64,000 bases of DNA. Source: Rhizomys pruinosus (Eukaryota > Chordata > Mammalia > Rodentia > Spalacidae). The stretch is taken from assembly GCA_009823505.1 (NCBI GenBank), contig VZQC01011939.1, forward strand, positions 3,496,148 to 3,560,147. The letters are read 5' to 3'. This document shows positions 12,076-24,170 of the stretch, piece by piece. The first letter of the stretch is position 1. Each line of letters begins with the position of its first letter. Both the position numbers and the translations under genes were made by a program. The notes under the pieces are model-generated. The model worked only from the letters and a program-made list of their open reading frames with translations, did not search any database and was not told the DNA's origin.

Positions 12076-12428
12076 TGTGCTGGTCAAGTTGACAGGATCT
12101 AGAATCATCCTGGAGACAAATTTCTAGGCGTCTCTATGAGTGAGTTTCTAGGATAGGTCAACTGAGGTGGGAAAACCCACCCTAAATGTAGGCAGCACCC
12201 ACCCCTGGGCTTGGGACCTAGAAGGAATAAAAGAGAGAAAGTGAGCTGAGCACCAGCACGCAGCGCTCTCTCTTCCTAATTGTCAATGTGATGTGACCAG
12301 CATCCTCAAACTACTGCTGCCCCCCCTCCCCACTGTGATGGACGTCCCCTCGAACTAAGCCTTTCCTGCCTAGGTTGCTCGTTGTCAGGTATTTTGTCAT
12401 AACGCCGAGCAAAGCAAAGTAATTCATA
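12076..12428 (+). mobile_element. MaLR-type LTR
   Basis: Begins tgtgctggtcaagttgacagg and continues aaatttctaggcgtctctatgag, then gggaataaaagagagaaagtgagctgagcacc (a likely TATA/poly-A zone). It ends with ttgtcaggtattttgtcataacgccgagcaaagcaaagtaattcata. Related to 61783-62138. No internal sequence; solo LTR. Confidence 0.75.
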
Positions 12429-15104
12429 CTGCTTTCAGAATCACCAAATGAGCTTAATGGTCCTCTTTTCTATGTGGGCTGACTGAAAGGTGTCTACCAT
12501 ATCACCAGTATCCCAGAATTGGGGAGTCCTCATCCCTGAAACCTCATCTTAGAGTACATCACAGTTGGCCACTGACTACCTGAGCTGGAACCAGGCTTCC
12601 CTTTCCACATGTCCACTTCTCCTGTGGGACACATGTGATGCCCAGGACTGGGACACAGGCTGCTTGTAAGTTCCGAGATGTGGTGGCACCACTTAACTTA
12701 CGTCAGAAAGCAGTACTTCGCTCTGCTCTTCTCTTCACACTACATTAAGCATCTTTTCCATTAAGGGTTTTATTTTTTTTTAATAATTGTAAAGGCAATA
12801 CAGGTTCTTCCTGCATCTGGTTCTCTTAAACCTGTTCAGCAGAGGAGGGACAAGGGTGGCTAAGGGAAGCTTCTACTTCACAAAGACAGGTCACCAGAGG
12901 AACACAAAAGAGGCTGAAAACTTTTGCTGCATTACTTGTGCAGGCAAAGAAATTGTGCATCTTAGAAGGTCGTACAAGGCTAGTCATCACCCACCAGGAA
13001 TAAAAATGTGCATCTTATACCCATATGACTTATTGTCAGGAGAAGAGAGGGCTAGCAGGCGGCTCCAACTTTGTCAGTGCTTGGCTTGTAACCGGCAATT
13101 CACCATCAGATCAGCTCTCGGTGATTCTGAGTTTTAGCTCTGCAGCCTCCAGGTGGCGCTAAATGTCACAGACAAGCCAGGCGACTGATGATGCACCTGC
13201 AAGATTTTTGTCTCCCTTGTGGTCAAGGTGGAGGCTCTGATCATGTCTGACTGATTTGCCTGTCACATTTTTATTATTTTATAATTTAACTTTAAAAAAT
13301 TACTGGATATCTAAAGTAATTGCACTTAACAGTTCTCTGTATTACCTCTCCCTATGTGATGCTTACAGATAAAAACATTTTCTGATTTGATTGCTGTTTT
13401 ATACAGCCTCATTTTAATGCTTTGGGCATTCTGTGTCTCAGACATTGCCTACTTCACACTTCATGTCAAGAAGAAGGAAAGAGGTAGCTTACTACCTCAG
13501 TGTCCCCTCTTTCAAATTCTAGATTTTTTTTCCCTTGACATGAAACTGAAAAGGAGACAGATCTCCTTTGTATAACGCAGTCCCTGCTGATATAGCAGTG
13601 GTCCTGAACATATCGTCCTGGGCTCAGGAAAAGGATAGGATTACTTTGTCTTGTTCAGTGGTCCTCCGTTTAACAATTAATACCTTCGCATGCCCCAGCT
13701 CTACCTAGATTTGCCTGTGGTACCTATATTATCTCACCATCCAATGTCAGAAGCAGTGTCTTGCCTAAATCTCTGAGTAAACTTTATTCCAGGCAGTGAG
13801 AAGTGGAGCCCGGCCTAATACTGAGGAGCCTGGCTCTGAGCTCTGGGTCTTCCCTTAGTGGCACCTCGGGGTTTTCCCTGTGTCATCTGCAATGTGAGGG
13901 TACTCGTGGGTCCCTACTCAGGGGACTCTAATTGTTTTCTTTACTTGATCATCAAGTTGAAATCAGCAGAACCAGGATCACACCACAAGTTTGCAGCTTC
14001 CTGTCCTCACCTTTCCCTCTAAGGACCTTAATCCTGATAAGGGTTGGTCCTGTGACTTTACTTCCCCACCCTTCCCATCTGCCCTGCTTTGTGTCACTAT
14101 TGGTGCAGGCTTGGTTGGGTGGGGTGATCTGTGCCAGAGCCAGGTCTTTCCACATGGGTACCCAGATGTCTCTAACCACAAAGAAGAGCTCTCTGAAAAT
14201 CTCTCTACTAGCCTACATCTCCAACAATAACTTCTGGTGATGTTTCTAAAAAAAAATGATGATTTTAGTTCAGATCCTCTAGTGACCTGTGAGCTCCACC
14301 AAGCAGGAAGCACAAACATTTTGCTCCCTGAACACCCCAGTATAAAGTTTTGTGCCAAAAAGCCTAGAAGATGCTCAGCCAGTATTTGTTGGGGGCATGG
14401 ATATTAAGACATGAAAATAGGCACTATTCAACAGTAGGAAGATGCTTTATGTGAGCACCCAAGCTTAACAAAAAAGATTAGATGGGAAATAATTAGAAAT
14501 ATAAAATATTTGGGACTTTGAAATAAATCATTAGGAATATTGTAAATAGCCTGTTAAGCATTTTTAAACATTTTTGAGTTGCAAATAAGGAAAGAACACA
14601 ATGGGAAGGAAATGTAAGAATCGCCATGTTCAACATAGTTAGCAGTTACAAATCAGCTAGATAATTCCAAAGGCATAGAGTAGAAAGAGGAAGACAACTG
14701 TATTTCCACTGAGCTTTCCCAAAATATAAAGAGGCATCACACTTCTGGAGCCAGAAGTAACAGTAACTGGTTCATGTGCATCTGCAAAGTATTTTTACAT
14801 GCAGTCTATTGCACATTTCTCCTTATGACCTTGGGTATGGGAAAAACAAATCTTTGCCCTGTCCACAATGGCTAAACGGGGTCTGGGGGTGTTTCTAACA
14901 TACTGAAGGGAGAATAAAGTCTAGGAGTGAACAAGCCCTCCCCCCTTCTATTTTAGCCCTGATGCACCCTTGTCTCCCAGAGAAGAATGTCAACTGCTGG
15001 TTTTGTTTAGGCTGTCCTAAATCCACAGCATGATGGTAGGTTATTGTGAGAGAAATGGCTCAACAAACAAGGTTGCTCATGATCTATAAAGAACATCTCT
15101 GTGT
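12429..15104. other. Unique non-coding stretch
   Basis: No gene or interspersed repeat recognised over about 2.7 kb apart from the CTCF-like site at 13146. Several mutually overlapping frames around 13.93-14.36 kb lack domains and stop within 130 codons. Confidence 0.5.
13146..13160 (+). promoter_or_regulatory. CTCF-like binding motif
   Basis: cctccaggtggcgct matches the CTCF core consensus CCASYAGRKGGCRSY at all but one position. Immediate neighbours are unique DNA. Motif orientation is plus. Occupancy is unknown. Confidence 0.45.
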
Positions 15105-15395
15105 ACATATGTATGATTGTGCATGTATTTGAATGTTCATGTGTGTGCATGTGTATGTGCATGTAAAGTCCAGAAGACAACCTCAAGTGTCATTCTGCAC
15201 ACTGTCCACCTTGGTTGCTTTGAGACAGGGTATGTCACTGGCTTTGACATCTACCAGTCTAGTCTGGCTGGCCATGGAACCCTATAGATCTGCCTGTCTC
15301 TGTTTCCCCAGTTTGGGATAACAAACTTAGCTTCTATAACACTGGATTGAACCCAAGGAAAGCATTTTACCAACAGAGACATCTTCTGAGCCCCC
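15105..15395 (-). mobile_element. Composite tRNA-7SL SINE, minus strand
   Basis: A GT-rich head (tgtgtgcatgtgtatgtgc) is followed by gtccagaagacaacctcaag, then a B1-like block (ctttgagacagggtatgtcactgg ... ctgcctgtctctgtttccccag). A B2-like block completes it: gattgaacccaaggaaagcattttacc and gagccccc. This is the complement of a B2-head/B1-like composite SINE. The same composite occurs at 29440, 35821, 37080 and 42713. Confidence 0.75.
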
Positions 15396-16144
15396 ATAAA
15401 ACACATTTAATGTTTGCTCTGGATTTGTTATAAATGAACACAGACCCACAAGTCCACCTGGGAAGACTGACTATAAATCGAATTGCACTGGGCTTCCACC
15501 CCAAGCATTTGGCTCCTTTCTCACTGAGGAAGGAGTGGCCCCTGACTGGATGTGCATATCAAGACAGCAGCCTCTCTGACGGTGGTGATACAGGATTGAC
15601 AATGCATGGGTGAGCCTGAGAAAGCAGCATGGAGAGTGTCGGGATCTGAAAGACGGAATAAGAAATGGGCTCCCAGCCTCATCCTGGCCTAGGAGGGTGC
15701 TCAGCTGCTGCTGCTGTGCTGGGTTTCTCTTATGCTTGGCAGATCCATCTGAAAGGCACAGGTTTGCGCCTGCTGCTAGGGGAGTCCTAAGTCCAAGCCT
15801 TCACGATGCAATGGCCCTACTGCAGTCTTTGTGCTGAGGCTTCTTGCAGTGCGGAGTCCCCAGATGAGAACTCAAACTTCTTTTTATAAGATTTCTAACC
15901 AGCACACACAACTGTTGTGGCATGGCATGAACAAAGATATTTCCACATATTTTAGACAAGCTACAGTTCTTAATGAGAACCCCCAGGTCTTCTATCACCA
16001 GCATTTTCTGGGTTTATATATTTCTGAAGGGCTGGATTGTCATGTGACATTACCAAACCAATGAATTCACCTTTAACTTCTCTATGTGAACTTAAATTTT
16101 GCTGCACAGTCATGTGAATACATGCACAGACATACAATCTCTTT

Positions 16145-16378
16145 CTGAGCCCAGTGATATGGGCCTATAATCCCAGCTACTCAGGAGCCCAAGGCAGGAG
16201 TCAATGTATGGTCAAAGATTGTCTGGGCTACACAGAGTGAGTTCAAGGCCAGCCTGAGCAACTAAGTAAGACCCTCTCTCAAAATAAAAAGTAAGGGAGA
16301 AAAGGTTGATGATGTACTTCAGTTGCAGAATGCTAGCCCAGTAGGAATAAGAATCTCGGTTTCCAAGTTCAATCCCCA
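16145..16378 (+). mobile_element. B1-like plus ID-like SINE fragment
   Basis: A 7SL-type segment (cctataatcccagctactcaggagcccaaggcagg ... ttcaaggccagcctgagcaac ... ctctctcaaaataaaaag) is followed by an ID-like tRNA segment (ttgatgatgtacttcagttgcagaatgctagccc ... ttcaatccccagg). It is diverged, with an Alu/proto-B1 flavour. Confidence 0.7.
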
Positions 16379-16393
16379 GGATCCTCCCTAACT

Positions 16394-16660
16394 CACACAG
16401 AGGCACGCACACAGCATGTGTACCATACATACATATGTACACACACTGCACAAACACACACACAAATATACACACATAAACACACACATATATATACACC
16501 ACACAAAAGGCACATGACATACACACAAATACATACACAGATACACACAATACACAAACACACACGATACACATATGTACACACATCACACACACAAACA
16601 CATGCATCTGTACACATACACCATACAATACACAGAACACACAAACACACACAATACACA
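16394..16660. repeat. Degenerate CA-rich low-complexity tract
   Basis: About 270 bases of cacaca/acatac/atacac mixtures following the SINE, probably an expanded SINE tail. The minus-strand 149-codon Cys/Val-rich frame across it is an artefact. Confidence 0.9.
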
Positions 16661-17009
16661 AATCTCTTTCACAACTGGGCAGAGCATTTCCTCACAGAAG
16701 ACAAGCCTCTCCATTTAAACAGAAGGGAAATGATATCTAGAAATTCTTTGCCTAGGTGTAAGACCCACTTAACAAAGTGCAAAGGTGACCTAGAGCATAT
16801 TCTATAGCTCTATAAGGTTCTATGTGTGCATGTGTGATGTGACTAGCTCACTCTAAGAACACTCGAGCAAATGGAATATACCCTGAATTCTAGGACAGCT
16901 CTTGAAGATACCTACAGGATCCACTGTTCTGACTTCCGTCACCATCTGTTAGTTTTTTCTGTCTCAAAATTCATATACCTGGAATCATGTGACATCCACA
17001 GTGAGCCTG

Positions 17010-17247
<238 letters not shown>

Positions 17248-17376
17248 TATTTTATACAGGGTCTCATGTGTCATAGGCTGGCTTTAAACCTTATATGTAC
17301 CTGAAGATGGCCTTGAGTTCCAGATCTTTCTCTACCTCCCAAGCACTTGGATTATAGGTGTGTTACCACATCTGGC
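17248..17376 (-). mobile_element. B1-related SINE, minus strand
   Basis: Plus strand: tacagggtctcatgtgtcataggctggc ... ccttgagttccagatctttctctacctcccaagcacttggattataggtgtgttaccacatctggct. Diverged complement of B1. Its 3' tail is replaced by the CTTT/CT tract. Confidence 0.88.
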
Positions 17377-18938
17377 TATGGCTGGATTCTTTTTGTCAAC
17401 ACTTTTATGAGACTGACTTGTTCTGTTCCCAAGTGAATTCTACTGAACCACTACATTGTTGAACAATGCAAATGCTGAAGACAAACTTGGAAATACCCTT
17501 CCTGCACTTCTCTGACCAGAAAGTCCACCACACAGGTAGCTGCTTTGTGCCCACAGGACAACGCATACTTGCTAAATGTTGTGTGGAGAGGCTTGAGACT
17601 AATGTGTCAATTATTAGCTCCAGGCAATTAAGTAAATCATTAATTCCATCCAAATCTCTAAAAATCAAATGCATTAGCAGTGCTGCCTAACACATTTGCT
17701 ATGCTAACTGAACGAAATAACACATGTGAAATCATTTCAACTGGAGGGGCCATAAAAGTGCATCGTTTCCTGATGTTAAGAAGTTAGTGATGCAAGCCAC
17801 AGAGATCCCAGATCTAGGAGTTGATTCCACACCAGCAGTTGTGACACCTCAATGCAAACTCTAACTTTTAATCCCTCAGTTTCACAATGAAAACTGAGCT
17901 AATTCAGAGCACCTAACTTGTGGAGTGACTTTAAGAATTCAGGCATGCTGACCAACAATAGCACTTGTTAGAGATAAAGTTCATGGCTCTGGTGATCACT
18001 CTGTGTAACAACACAGTCTAATATATTTCAACTACATATTTACCTTTGTTTATTACTGACTTAAAATGCATGTCATTAGTTATTATACAAATAAATTAAA
18101 TTAAAAATAAATACTCGATAAAAGTATTTTTAGACAAAATTCTAAAGCAATTTTAAACAAAGAGGAGACACAGGTAACTACAGAATTCCTAGCACAGGGT
18201 TGATCACATGTGAAACATTAATAGCTCTGCACCATGATCAGGAAGATGAGCCATTCTTCATCAGCTCTTTCATTCAGAATTATTTAGGGGGCTCCAGTTA
18301 AAACTGAGTTTATCATCTAACATATTCACATGAATATCAAAAGAGAACTTGTTCTATTTTCAGAAGAAGTGAACTCAATCCTGGAAAAAAGAAGGAAATC
18401 TTCCAAGGAATATTAAAATCAGTAGAGAACTCCACGAGGTGCTCAGATGTATGAAAGACACCAGGAATTATAGCTGCTCATTACTTTGCCCAACACCACA
18501 GTGATATAGAAATAGCACAAAGAAGCCCTGGTTCACTATGAAGACAGACAGGATTCCATAGACATGAGGTGAGACTCCAGGAGAGGAGAGACAGGCTTAG
18601 CCTGGAAGAGGAGGGTAAGGGGACTGAAGACTCCTGAGCTCCAAGTCCAAGTGAATCTGTCTCCAGTCTGCCTCTAAATGGGTTAGCTGGTGTACAGGCG
18701 TCTGACAAATGCAGCTTAAAGTTCACTCAGAAAAGCAAACATGCTGTCATTTTAAACAATTAGAAGCCATGTCCTTGCTGATATAGGGACACAACTTAAA
18801 AGGCAGTGAATAGTCAATTTTATCAAACCAATATGGGTTTAGCTAAGACTAAGAAAAAAAGATTGACTGGAAAGATAAAAACTTTGAAAAAGCTAGTTAT
18901 ATGTGGGAGAGAGATACATATGACACAGATGCAGCATG

Positions 18939-18939
<1 letters not shown>
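17377..18939. other. Unique AT-rich stretch, possible conserved non-coding element at 17590-17720
   Basis: No gene or interspersed repeat. At 17595-17680 there are five TAAT-type cores within about 85 bases (gactaatg, caattattagc, gcaattaag, cattaattcc, gcattagc). At 18045-18110 an acctttgtttattactg / atgcatgtcattagttattatac segment looks similar. This is suggestive of a developmental enhancer, but unproven. Confidence 0.35.

Positions 18940-18979
<40 letters not shown>
18940..18979. repeat. (GT)n microsatellite
   Basis: Pure GT run of about 38 bases followed by gtgtgcgcacatgcatgcaca, an alternating purine-pyrimidine extension with Z-DNA potential. Confidence 0.97.
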
Positions 18980-18980
<1 letters not shown>

Positions 18981-19501
18981 TGTGCGCACATGCATGCACA
19001 TAGGTGGCTTTTCTTACAGAGAATGCTTGCCATGTTAAAAATCCACACAGGAGAAAGTAAAATCAGGCCATCTTGGAGCAACACACACAAATAAACTTTC
19101 CACACTGAGTTAGGATCCATAGTTTTAAAGAGCTGTAAACACGTTATTAGTAAAGCTTTAGGTATGATTATTATTTAAGATAAGGAAGAACTTCTTAGAT
19201 ACTGGAAGGAAAAAACAAGCCATGGAACTGAGAGAATTGTCTGCAAAAAACTAAAACTTTCAATGTTGTAAAAGACCCCAGGGATTCATAATAAAATAAG
19301 CAGCAAACAAAAATAAGCCTGCGACACAAGAAAAAAAGTGCTATTTCCAACAGAAAAACATTCTGAAATATAATCCAGTAGGACAGGAGTCAAGAAAGAG
19401 AACTGCAGGTCACAGAAATATATGCAAAGCAGCAGAATCTCGTAAAGGATGCCCAAGCCTATTTAATGTGAACAAGCATTAAATAGTAACAATCTATTTA
19501 C

Positions 19502-19672
19502 TACTGGGTGTGATGGCTCATGACTTTAGTCCCAGCATTGGGTAGGCAGAGGCAGGCAGATCTCTGTGAGTTCAAGGCCAGCCTGGTCTACATAGAGAGT
19601 TCCAGGAGAGCTGAGGATACAGGAAGACCCTGTCTCAAAAAGACCAAAAAAGTAAAAAAAAAAAAAAAAAAA
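19502..19672 (+). mobile_element. B1 SINE
   Basis: actgggtgtgatggctcatgac head, gatctctgtgagttcaaggccagcctggtctacatagagag centre and a ctcaaaaagaccaaaaaag tail leading into an 18-A run. Complete B1. Confidence 0.95.
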
Positions 19673-20311
19673 GATTGGCACAACATCTAAGCTTCATGCT
19701 GGTAAGACAATTGGTACTGATGCCTGACACTGCTGATCAAAATTCCTATTGGCACCCACTGCTCCAGTCCCTCATACCTCAGGAACTCTCCTGCATAAGC
19801 AAAGGAGCAGGTGACAGGCACAGCAGCACAGTGCTGTCTGTGGCAGTGTTGTAGAGTAGTGATGCTCAGAAATCCAGCTACATGTGAGTTAACAAAGGAA
19901 GAGCTTAATAACCCAGGGTTGAAGCACACAGCATCAAGTTCTATGGCTATTTTAAAAATGAGATACATCATGCTACTGTGAGCCAGAGAAGCACTGAAGA
20001 CACCCAATGAAGAGAGGAAAAAAAAGCCGAAGAGAACAATTTCAGAGCCTAACCCTATTGTTCACAGCACAAAAGTGTTTTGTGTCAACATGGGCAGTTT
20101 TGTGGGTGGATAGAGGTGAACTTGAACTTACTAGACACAAAGAGATGAGCTTCTCTGTGGTTGCTCTTGTTCCTTGTTTACTATAATCCTGTTCTAGGAA
20201 TTTCAAAAAGAAATCCAGGCAAGAAAAAAATTAGACCTTGTTTCATAAATATGCTTATAAGGCCAATCAAAATTGTCAACCTTGGAAATGCTAATAGGAA
20301 CGGTAGGAGAT
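19673..20311. other. Unique non-coding stretch
   Basis: No gene or repeat recognised. Confidence 0.5.
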
Positions 20312-20663
20312 TAAGGAGATTTCACAAGAAATGTCCCCCATAAGTGGATGTGTCTGAGCAAGTTTTGTCCCTAGTTGGTGGCACTGTTTGGGGAGGTTAT
20401 GGAACATTTAGGAAGTGGGGCCTTACTGGAGGAAGTGTGCCTCTGGGGGTGGGCTTTGGGGGTATACAGCCCTGCCCACTTCTGGTTCACTCTCTGTTTC
20501 TCCTGTGAGGAAATATGATTAACCAGCTTCCTCTTCCAAACTTCTGTTGCCTTGTCTCTCCACCATTATGGACTCCTTCAGGAACTGTAAGCCAAATAAA
20601 CTTTTCCATAAGTCACCTTTGGTCATGTGTTTCATCACAGCAACAGAAAATAACATAATGCAC
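20312..20663 (+). mobile_element. MaLR-type LTR
   Basis: Shows aaatgtcccccataagtgg, ccctagttggtggcactgtttggggagg, ggggccttactggaggaagtgtg, and a final aactgtaagccaaataaac / ggtcatgtgtttcatcacagcaacagaaaataaca module. Standard rodent MaLR LTR layout; the 5' end is uncertain by about 20 bases. The aaataaa sequence is a plausible poly-A signal. Confidence 0.8.
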
Positions 20664-20814
20664 ACATGTTTAAAAATTTCATTACATAAGGGCATGGGGG
20701 GCAATACTAGTTTTCTACTAAATAGTTGCGGTATTAAATGGACTCCTAATATCTTATTGTTAACCCATAGATTCATGCCTCTCTCAACTCTCAGCAGAGA
20801 AGCTTCCCCATGCA

Positions 20815-21090
20815 GCAGATGGTGATTAACACAGAAACCCACAACTGGCCAGTGTCCAGAAAACAAGAGGCTGCAGAATGCTAGTCCCTAAGTAGGACAT
20901 CTATATCAAACTTCTGCCTCCTGAGGCTCAGGGATCATTGTGGACAAGAGGGCAGAAAGGTTGCACGACCAGAGAAGGTGGAGGACCACAGTTGGGGCAT
21001 TGAACTGGGAGGGGCAGTAAGTAAAGGGGTGGATGGGGGAGGGGGTCTAAATACCATCAAATCATATTATATGAAAATTATAAAAAGGCC
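20815..21090 (+). mobile_element. L1 3'UTR fragment (old rodent L1)
   Basis: cagatggtgattaacacagaaacccacaactgg, then tagtccctaagtaggacatctatatcaaac and gaggctcagggatcattgtggac, then a G-rich ggggtggatgggggaggggg tract. The acccacaactgg...cagaa...aag order also occurs in the L1 3'UTR at 45410-45500. Confidence 0.7.
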
Positions 21091-21164
21091 ACAAAGATTT
21101 TTAAAAGTTCATTTTGTAAATTGTATATTCTCATTGTGTGTAGTCCTGTCACACAGAATGTTTC

Positions 21165-21445
21165 ATGCTAGTTTGTCAAGTTGGCTTCACACTCCCCCAC
21201 CTCTCTACCCTCTGCTTTCTTTCCTCTCTGATTAGTCCTTTTGTTTTACTGGACAGTTTGGCTTCAAGTTTCATGTTATATACATATACATGATTTATAT
21301 AGCTACATAAAGTCTACAACCCCAAAACAAGAGAAATGCATATGATGCTCGTGTTTGAGATTGGCTTAATTCACTTGGTATGATTATTTCTAGTTGTATC
21401 TTTTTCTGCAGATGACATAATTTCATTCTTTACAGTGCACATGTA
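21165..21445 (-). mobile_element. L1 fragment (ORF2 end / 3'UTR), minus strand
   Basis: The complement contains gaatgaaattatgtcatctgcagaaaaag followed by actagaaataatcataccaagtgaattaagccaatctc. This corresponds to the conserved L1 segment at the end of ORF2. Diverged, no intact frame. Confidence 0.65.
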
Positions 21446-22545
21446 TGTACTCATGTGGTTGTATGTGTATTTTCTTTCCCCATCTCTCTGTTGTTGGGCA
21501 CTAGATTGAGGAACAGTTGGCCTTTAAAGGGAAAGGGTTATCATTTTCAAAATAAGTTGCAAAGCTTCAGTTCAAAAGGAGTGATTGCGTTTCAATGTTT
21601 TTGAAGAAGCAGAGCTCCGGAGACCCTTTGACACAGCCCATTCTCCTTCCTCGTTATCATGAGCTGTAATAATCCCAAAGAAACAAGCCCACTAACAGTA
21701 ACCATGATCCACCAGGCACCCAGCAGTTCACGTGCAGCCCAGAAATAAAGACGCAAGACCCCAAATGCTCAGTCCATCAGCACCATGACATAGGCTAGTT
21801 GGTGACTGTGAATACACCAATATGGGCACAGGCTTATCCACCAAGTGGCCTAGGACACTGCAAAATGATGCTCATGGCTACCAGTGTGCAGCCATCAGCA
21901 CTACAAACTCGGGATTTCCTTGCCTCATCTCTGTAAAATTGCTTTGCTATGATAGATGATTTTATCGGTGAAAAGTGCATATAGAGAGTTCATTTACTTG
22001 ATGACCTTTATTATGGTGTCCACCATTAGATTTTGGCCATGTGGACAGATGGATGACAAAACATATCGATTACTAAAGGAGAGGCTTGAAGCTTGGCTGA
22101 CAGATATTTGAGTTCAGCCTGTGATGTAGGGATGAGGTTGGAGGGGTGAGCAGACAAACTGCCTTCTTGATACAAGGCAGTGGGATTTGCAAAAGAGTGC
22201 CTGTAAAAAGTGACTGTACATTGTTAACTAAAGACTCTTCTTACCACTCTTTAGGAAAGAAAATCTGCTACTGCACACAGGAGTTCATCCCTGAGATGTG
22301 TGTTTTACACATGACATCCTCTGCAGTAAGCACAGGCAGGGGCTCTAAAATAGTATGCCACCTTTTGCCAGAGCTATAGGAGGAGCCCATCTATGAGGTT
22401 TCAGGAAAATATGTCTGCAGAACCACGCGGATTAAAGTCCATCCTCTCAGGGCACCAACTTCACTCCAAGTGCTCGCTGACCCCTGCTGGAGATTCCATG
22501 GCTGTCTTGGTACAGCTGAATTCAATCAGATCATTGGCCTGACTT
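21446..22545. other. Unique non-coding stretch
   Basis: No gene recognised. A CTCF-like minus-strand motif (gacccctgctggag, near 22480-22493) is a weak candidate regulatory site. The left target duplication of the next L1 starts at 22546. Confidence 0.45.
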
Positions 22546-22561
22546 AAGAAAATCCTGTCTT

Positions 22562-22804
22562 GGGGCTGGAGAGATGGCCTAGTGGTTGAGAGCGCCGACC
22601 GCTCTTGCAGAGGACCCGGGTTCGATCCCCAGCACCCACATGGCGGCCGAGAACCGTCTGAAGCTCCAGTTCCAGGAGAACTCCAGTTCCGGGGGAGTCC
22701 GACACCCTCTTCTGACCTCCGCGGCATTGCACGACACGGGTGTGCAGACTTGCATGCAGACAGTGCATTCATACACATACAGAAATGAATAAAATTAATA
22801 AAAA
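22562..22804 (+). mobile_element. B2 SINE with 17-bp internal duplication
   Basis: ggggctggagagatggcctag head, box-A-like ctagtggttgagagcgcc and box-B-like gggttcgatccccagc, with a tail of aaataaaatt / A run. Two adjacent ctccagttccagg(a/g)g units (17-bp period) distinguish it from the single-unit copies. Many CpGs remain, so it is young. It is inserted in the left target duplication of the L1 that follows. Confidence 0.95.
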
Positions 22805-22814
22805 AAAATCCTGT

Positions 22815-23306
22815 TTTTTTTTTTTTTTTACCTGAAAGTAACTGTGCCATTATAATGTGAATACATTAACGGGATCTAGAATTAGCCTATCACTTATTTT
22901 CAGACTTTGTAATGGTGGTATATTGGGGGAGGGTATGTATGCATACTTTAATATAAAATTAATGGGGAAAATGTGAATTCCTAAACATGTTTTGGAATTA
23001 ACATATGGTTAACTTTCAGATGTCATAATTTGGGTATGTGTGCGAAGAACATATATGCATATTTTGGAGCAATACAAATTGGAGGGAACAACAACAAAAG
23101 GACTGGGTCAGAGAAATGACTGGAACAGTAAACTTCAGCCCAAAACCTCTGCATAAAAACCTTTAAAAAGACTGAAAAAAAGATGCAAGACATGTATGGC
23201 AAAATGCATGAACTCAGGTGGGGTTGGGAGCATGGAAAGGGGAATGAGTCTAAATTGGGCTGAGAAATGTATGAATTGCACAAAACTTCAATAAAAAACA
23301 TTAAAA
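22815..23306 (+). mobile_element. 5'-truncated L1 3'UTR insertion
   Basis: T run, then acctgaaagtaactgtgccattataatgtgaatac ... cttattttcagactttgtaatgg ... aatataaaattaatggggaaaatgtgaattc ... a G-rich tract ... acaaaacttcaataaaaaacattaaaa. The same order recurs at 62975-63300. A 16-bp target duplication aagaaaatcctgtctt lies at 22546-22561 and 23307-23322. Confidence 0.88.
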
Positions 23307-23322
23307 AAGAAAATCCTGTCTT

Positions 23323-23869
23323 TCTTAGATGCAGTTTTCCTTCTTTATAATAACTGATAACTACTAATTACTGAAGAGCACTGGAACAAGGAGAGTCATT
23401 CTCTTTCTGCCTAGAAACTCTCTGAGGTGGAGGACACACATTCGCACTGATGGTAGTGGGCTAATCACCTACACGATGCCCATCTCCAACTGCACTGCTG
23501 GTCACAGCCCAGCGGTATCAGATTGGACCTGTGCAGGGCTCCTGGGACTGGGTCTTCTCCTTGGCTCCTATCTCCCCAGCCAGACAGCCTCACTGGCAAA
23601 TTAGGGAACTGTGAATCAAGGGGCAACATACAATTCTGAACTTAGCAAAAAAAAAAAAAAAAAGAAAGAAAGAAAACACAATCAACCAAAACAACAAAGT
23701 CACCCCTTCTCATAAACTTCAAGTGTAGTTATATTTTGTGTTACTAAGTTCAAGTTGTTTTCCTTTGTGTTGGTTAAATCCCAAGAGAACGGGCATGCTC
23801 TCACTCACCCAGTGAAAATGCTGAAGCACAGGACGCATCAGCAGCACAAAATGTCTTTTCTTGGTAAAC
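23323..23869. other. Unique stretch with A run
   Basis: No gene. A 17-A run followed by gaaagaaagaaa lies at about 23646-23677. Confidence 0.5.
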
Positions 23870-24170
23870 TTACATAAAAGCGAGTGAGGATATGTGTGCA
23901 GAGAGTTATGAAACTAGGAAGGATGCTAGAGGGGAGAAAGAAGTAGTGAGGGAGGGTTAAGGAAGGAGAAAAAGGAAAAAAGAAAGCAGATGCATGAGAC
24001 TAAATAGCTGAAGGGGGATTAGAAGGGGAGACGGAGTCCAGAAAGGGGCCTGGGGGTGGGGGAGGGGACAGGGGAGGGATAACCTAGATCTGCACAAAGT
24101 AAGTACAAAAATCACAAAAGTGAAACCCATTACTTTGAATAGTAATTTTAAAACTACTATGAATAACCAA
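23870..24170 (+). mobile_element. L1 3' end fragment
   Basis: A purine-rich segment (gaaggagaaaaaggaaaaaag; ggggagacggag; gggggtgggggaggggac) followed by gtgaaacccattactttgaatagtaattttaaaac, a 3'-terminal motif of an old rodent L1. Start uncertain. Confidence 0.55.

Noticed and set aside
22562..22804. tRNA-like sequence with A and B boxes (also in the other B2/B3/ID copies)
   Set aside because: These are the internal Pol III promoter parts of tRNA-derived SINEs, not functional tRNA genes; no cloverleaf with a proper acceptor stem follows.
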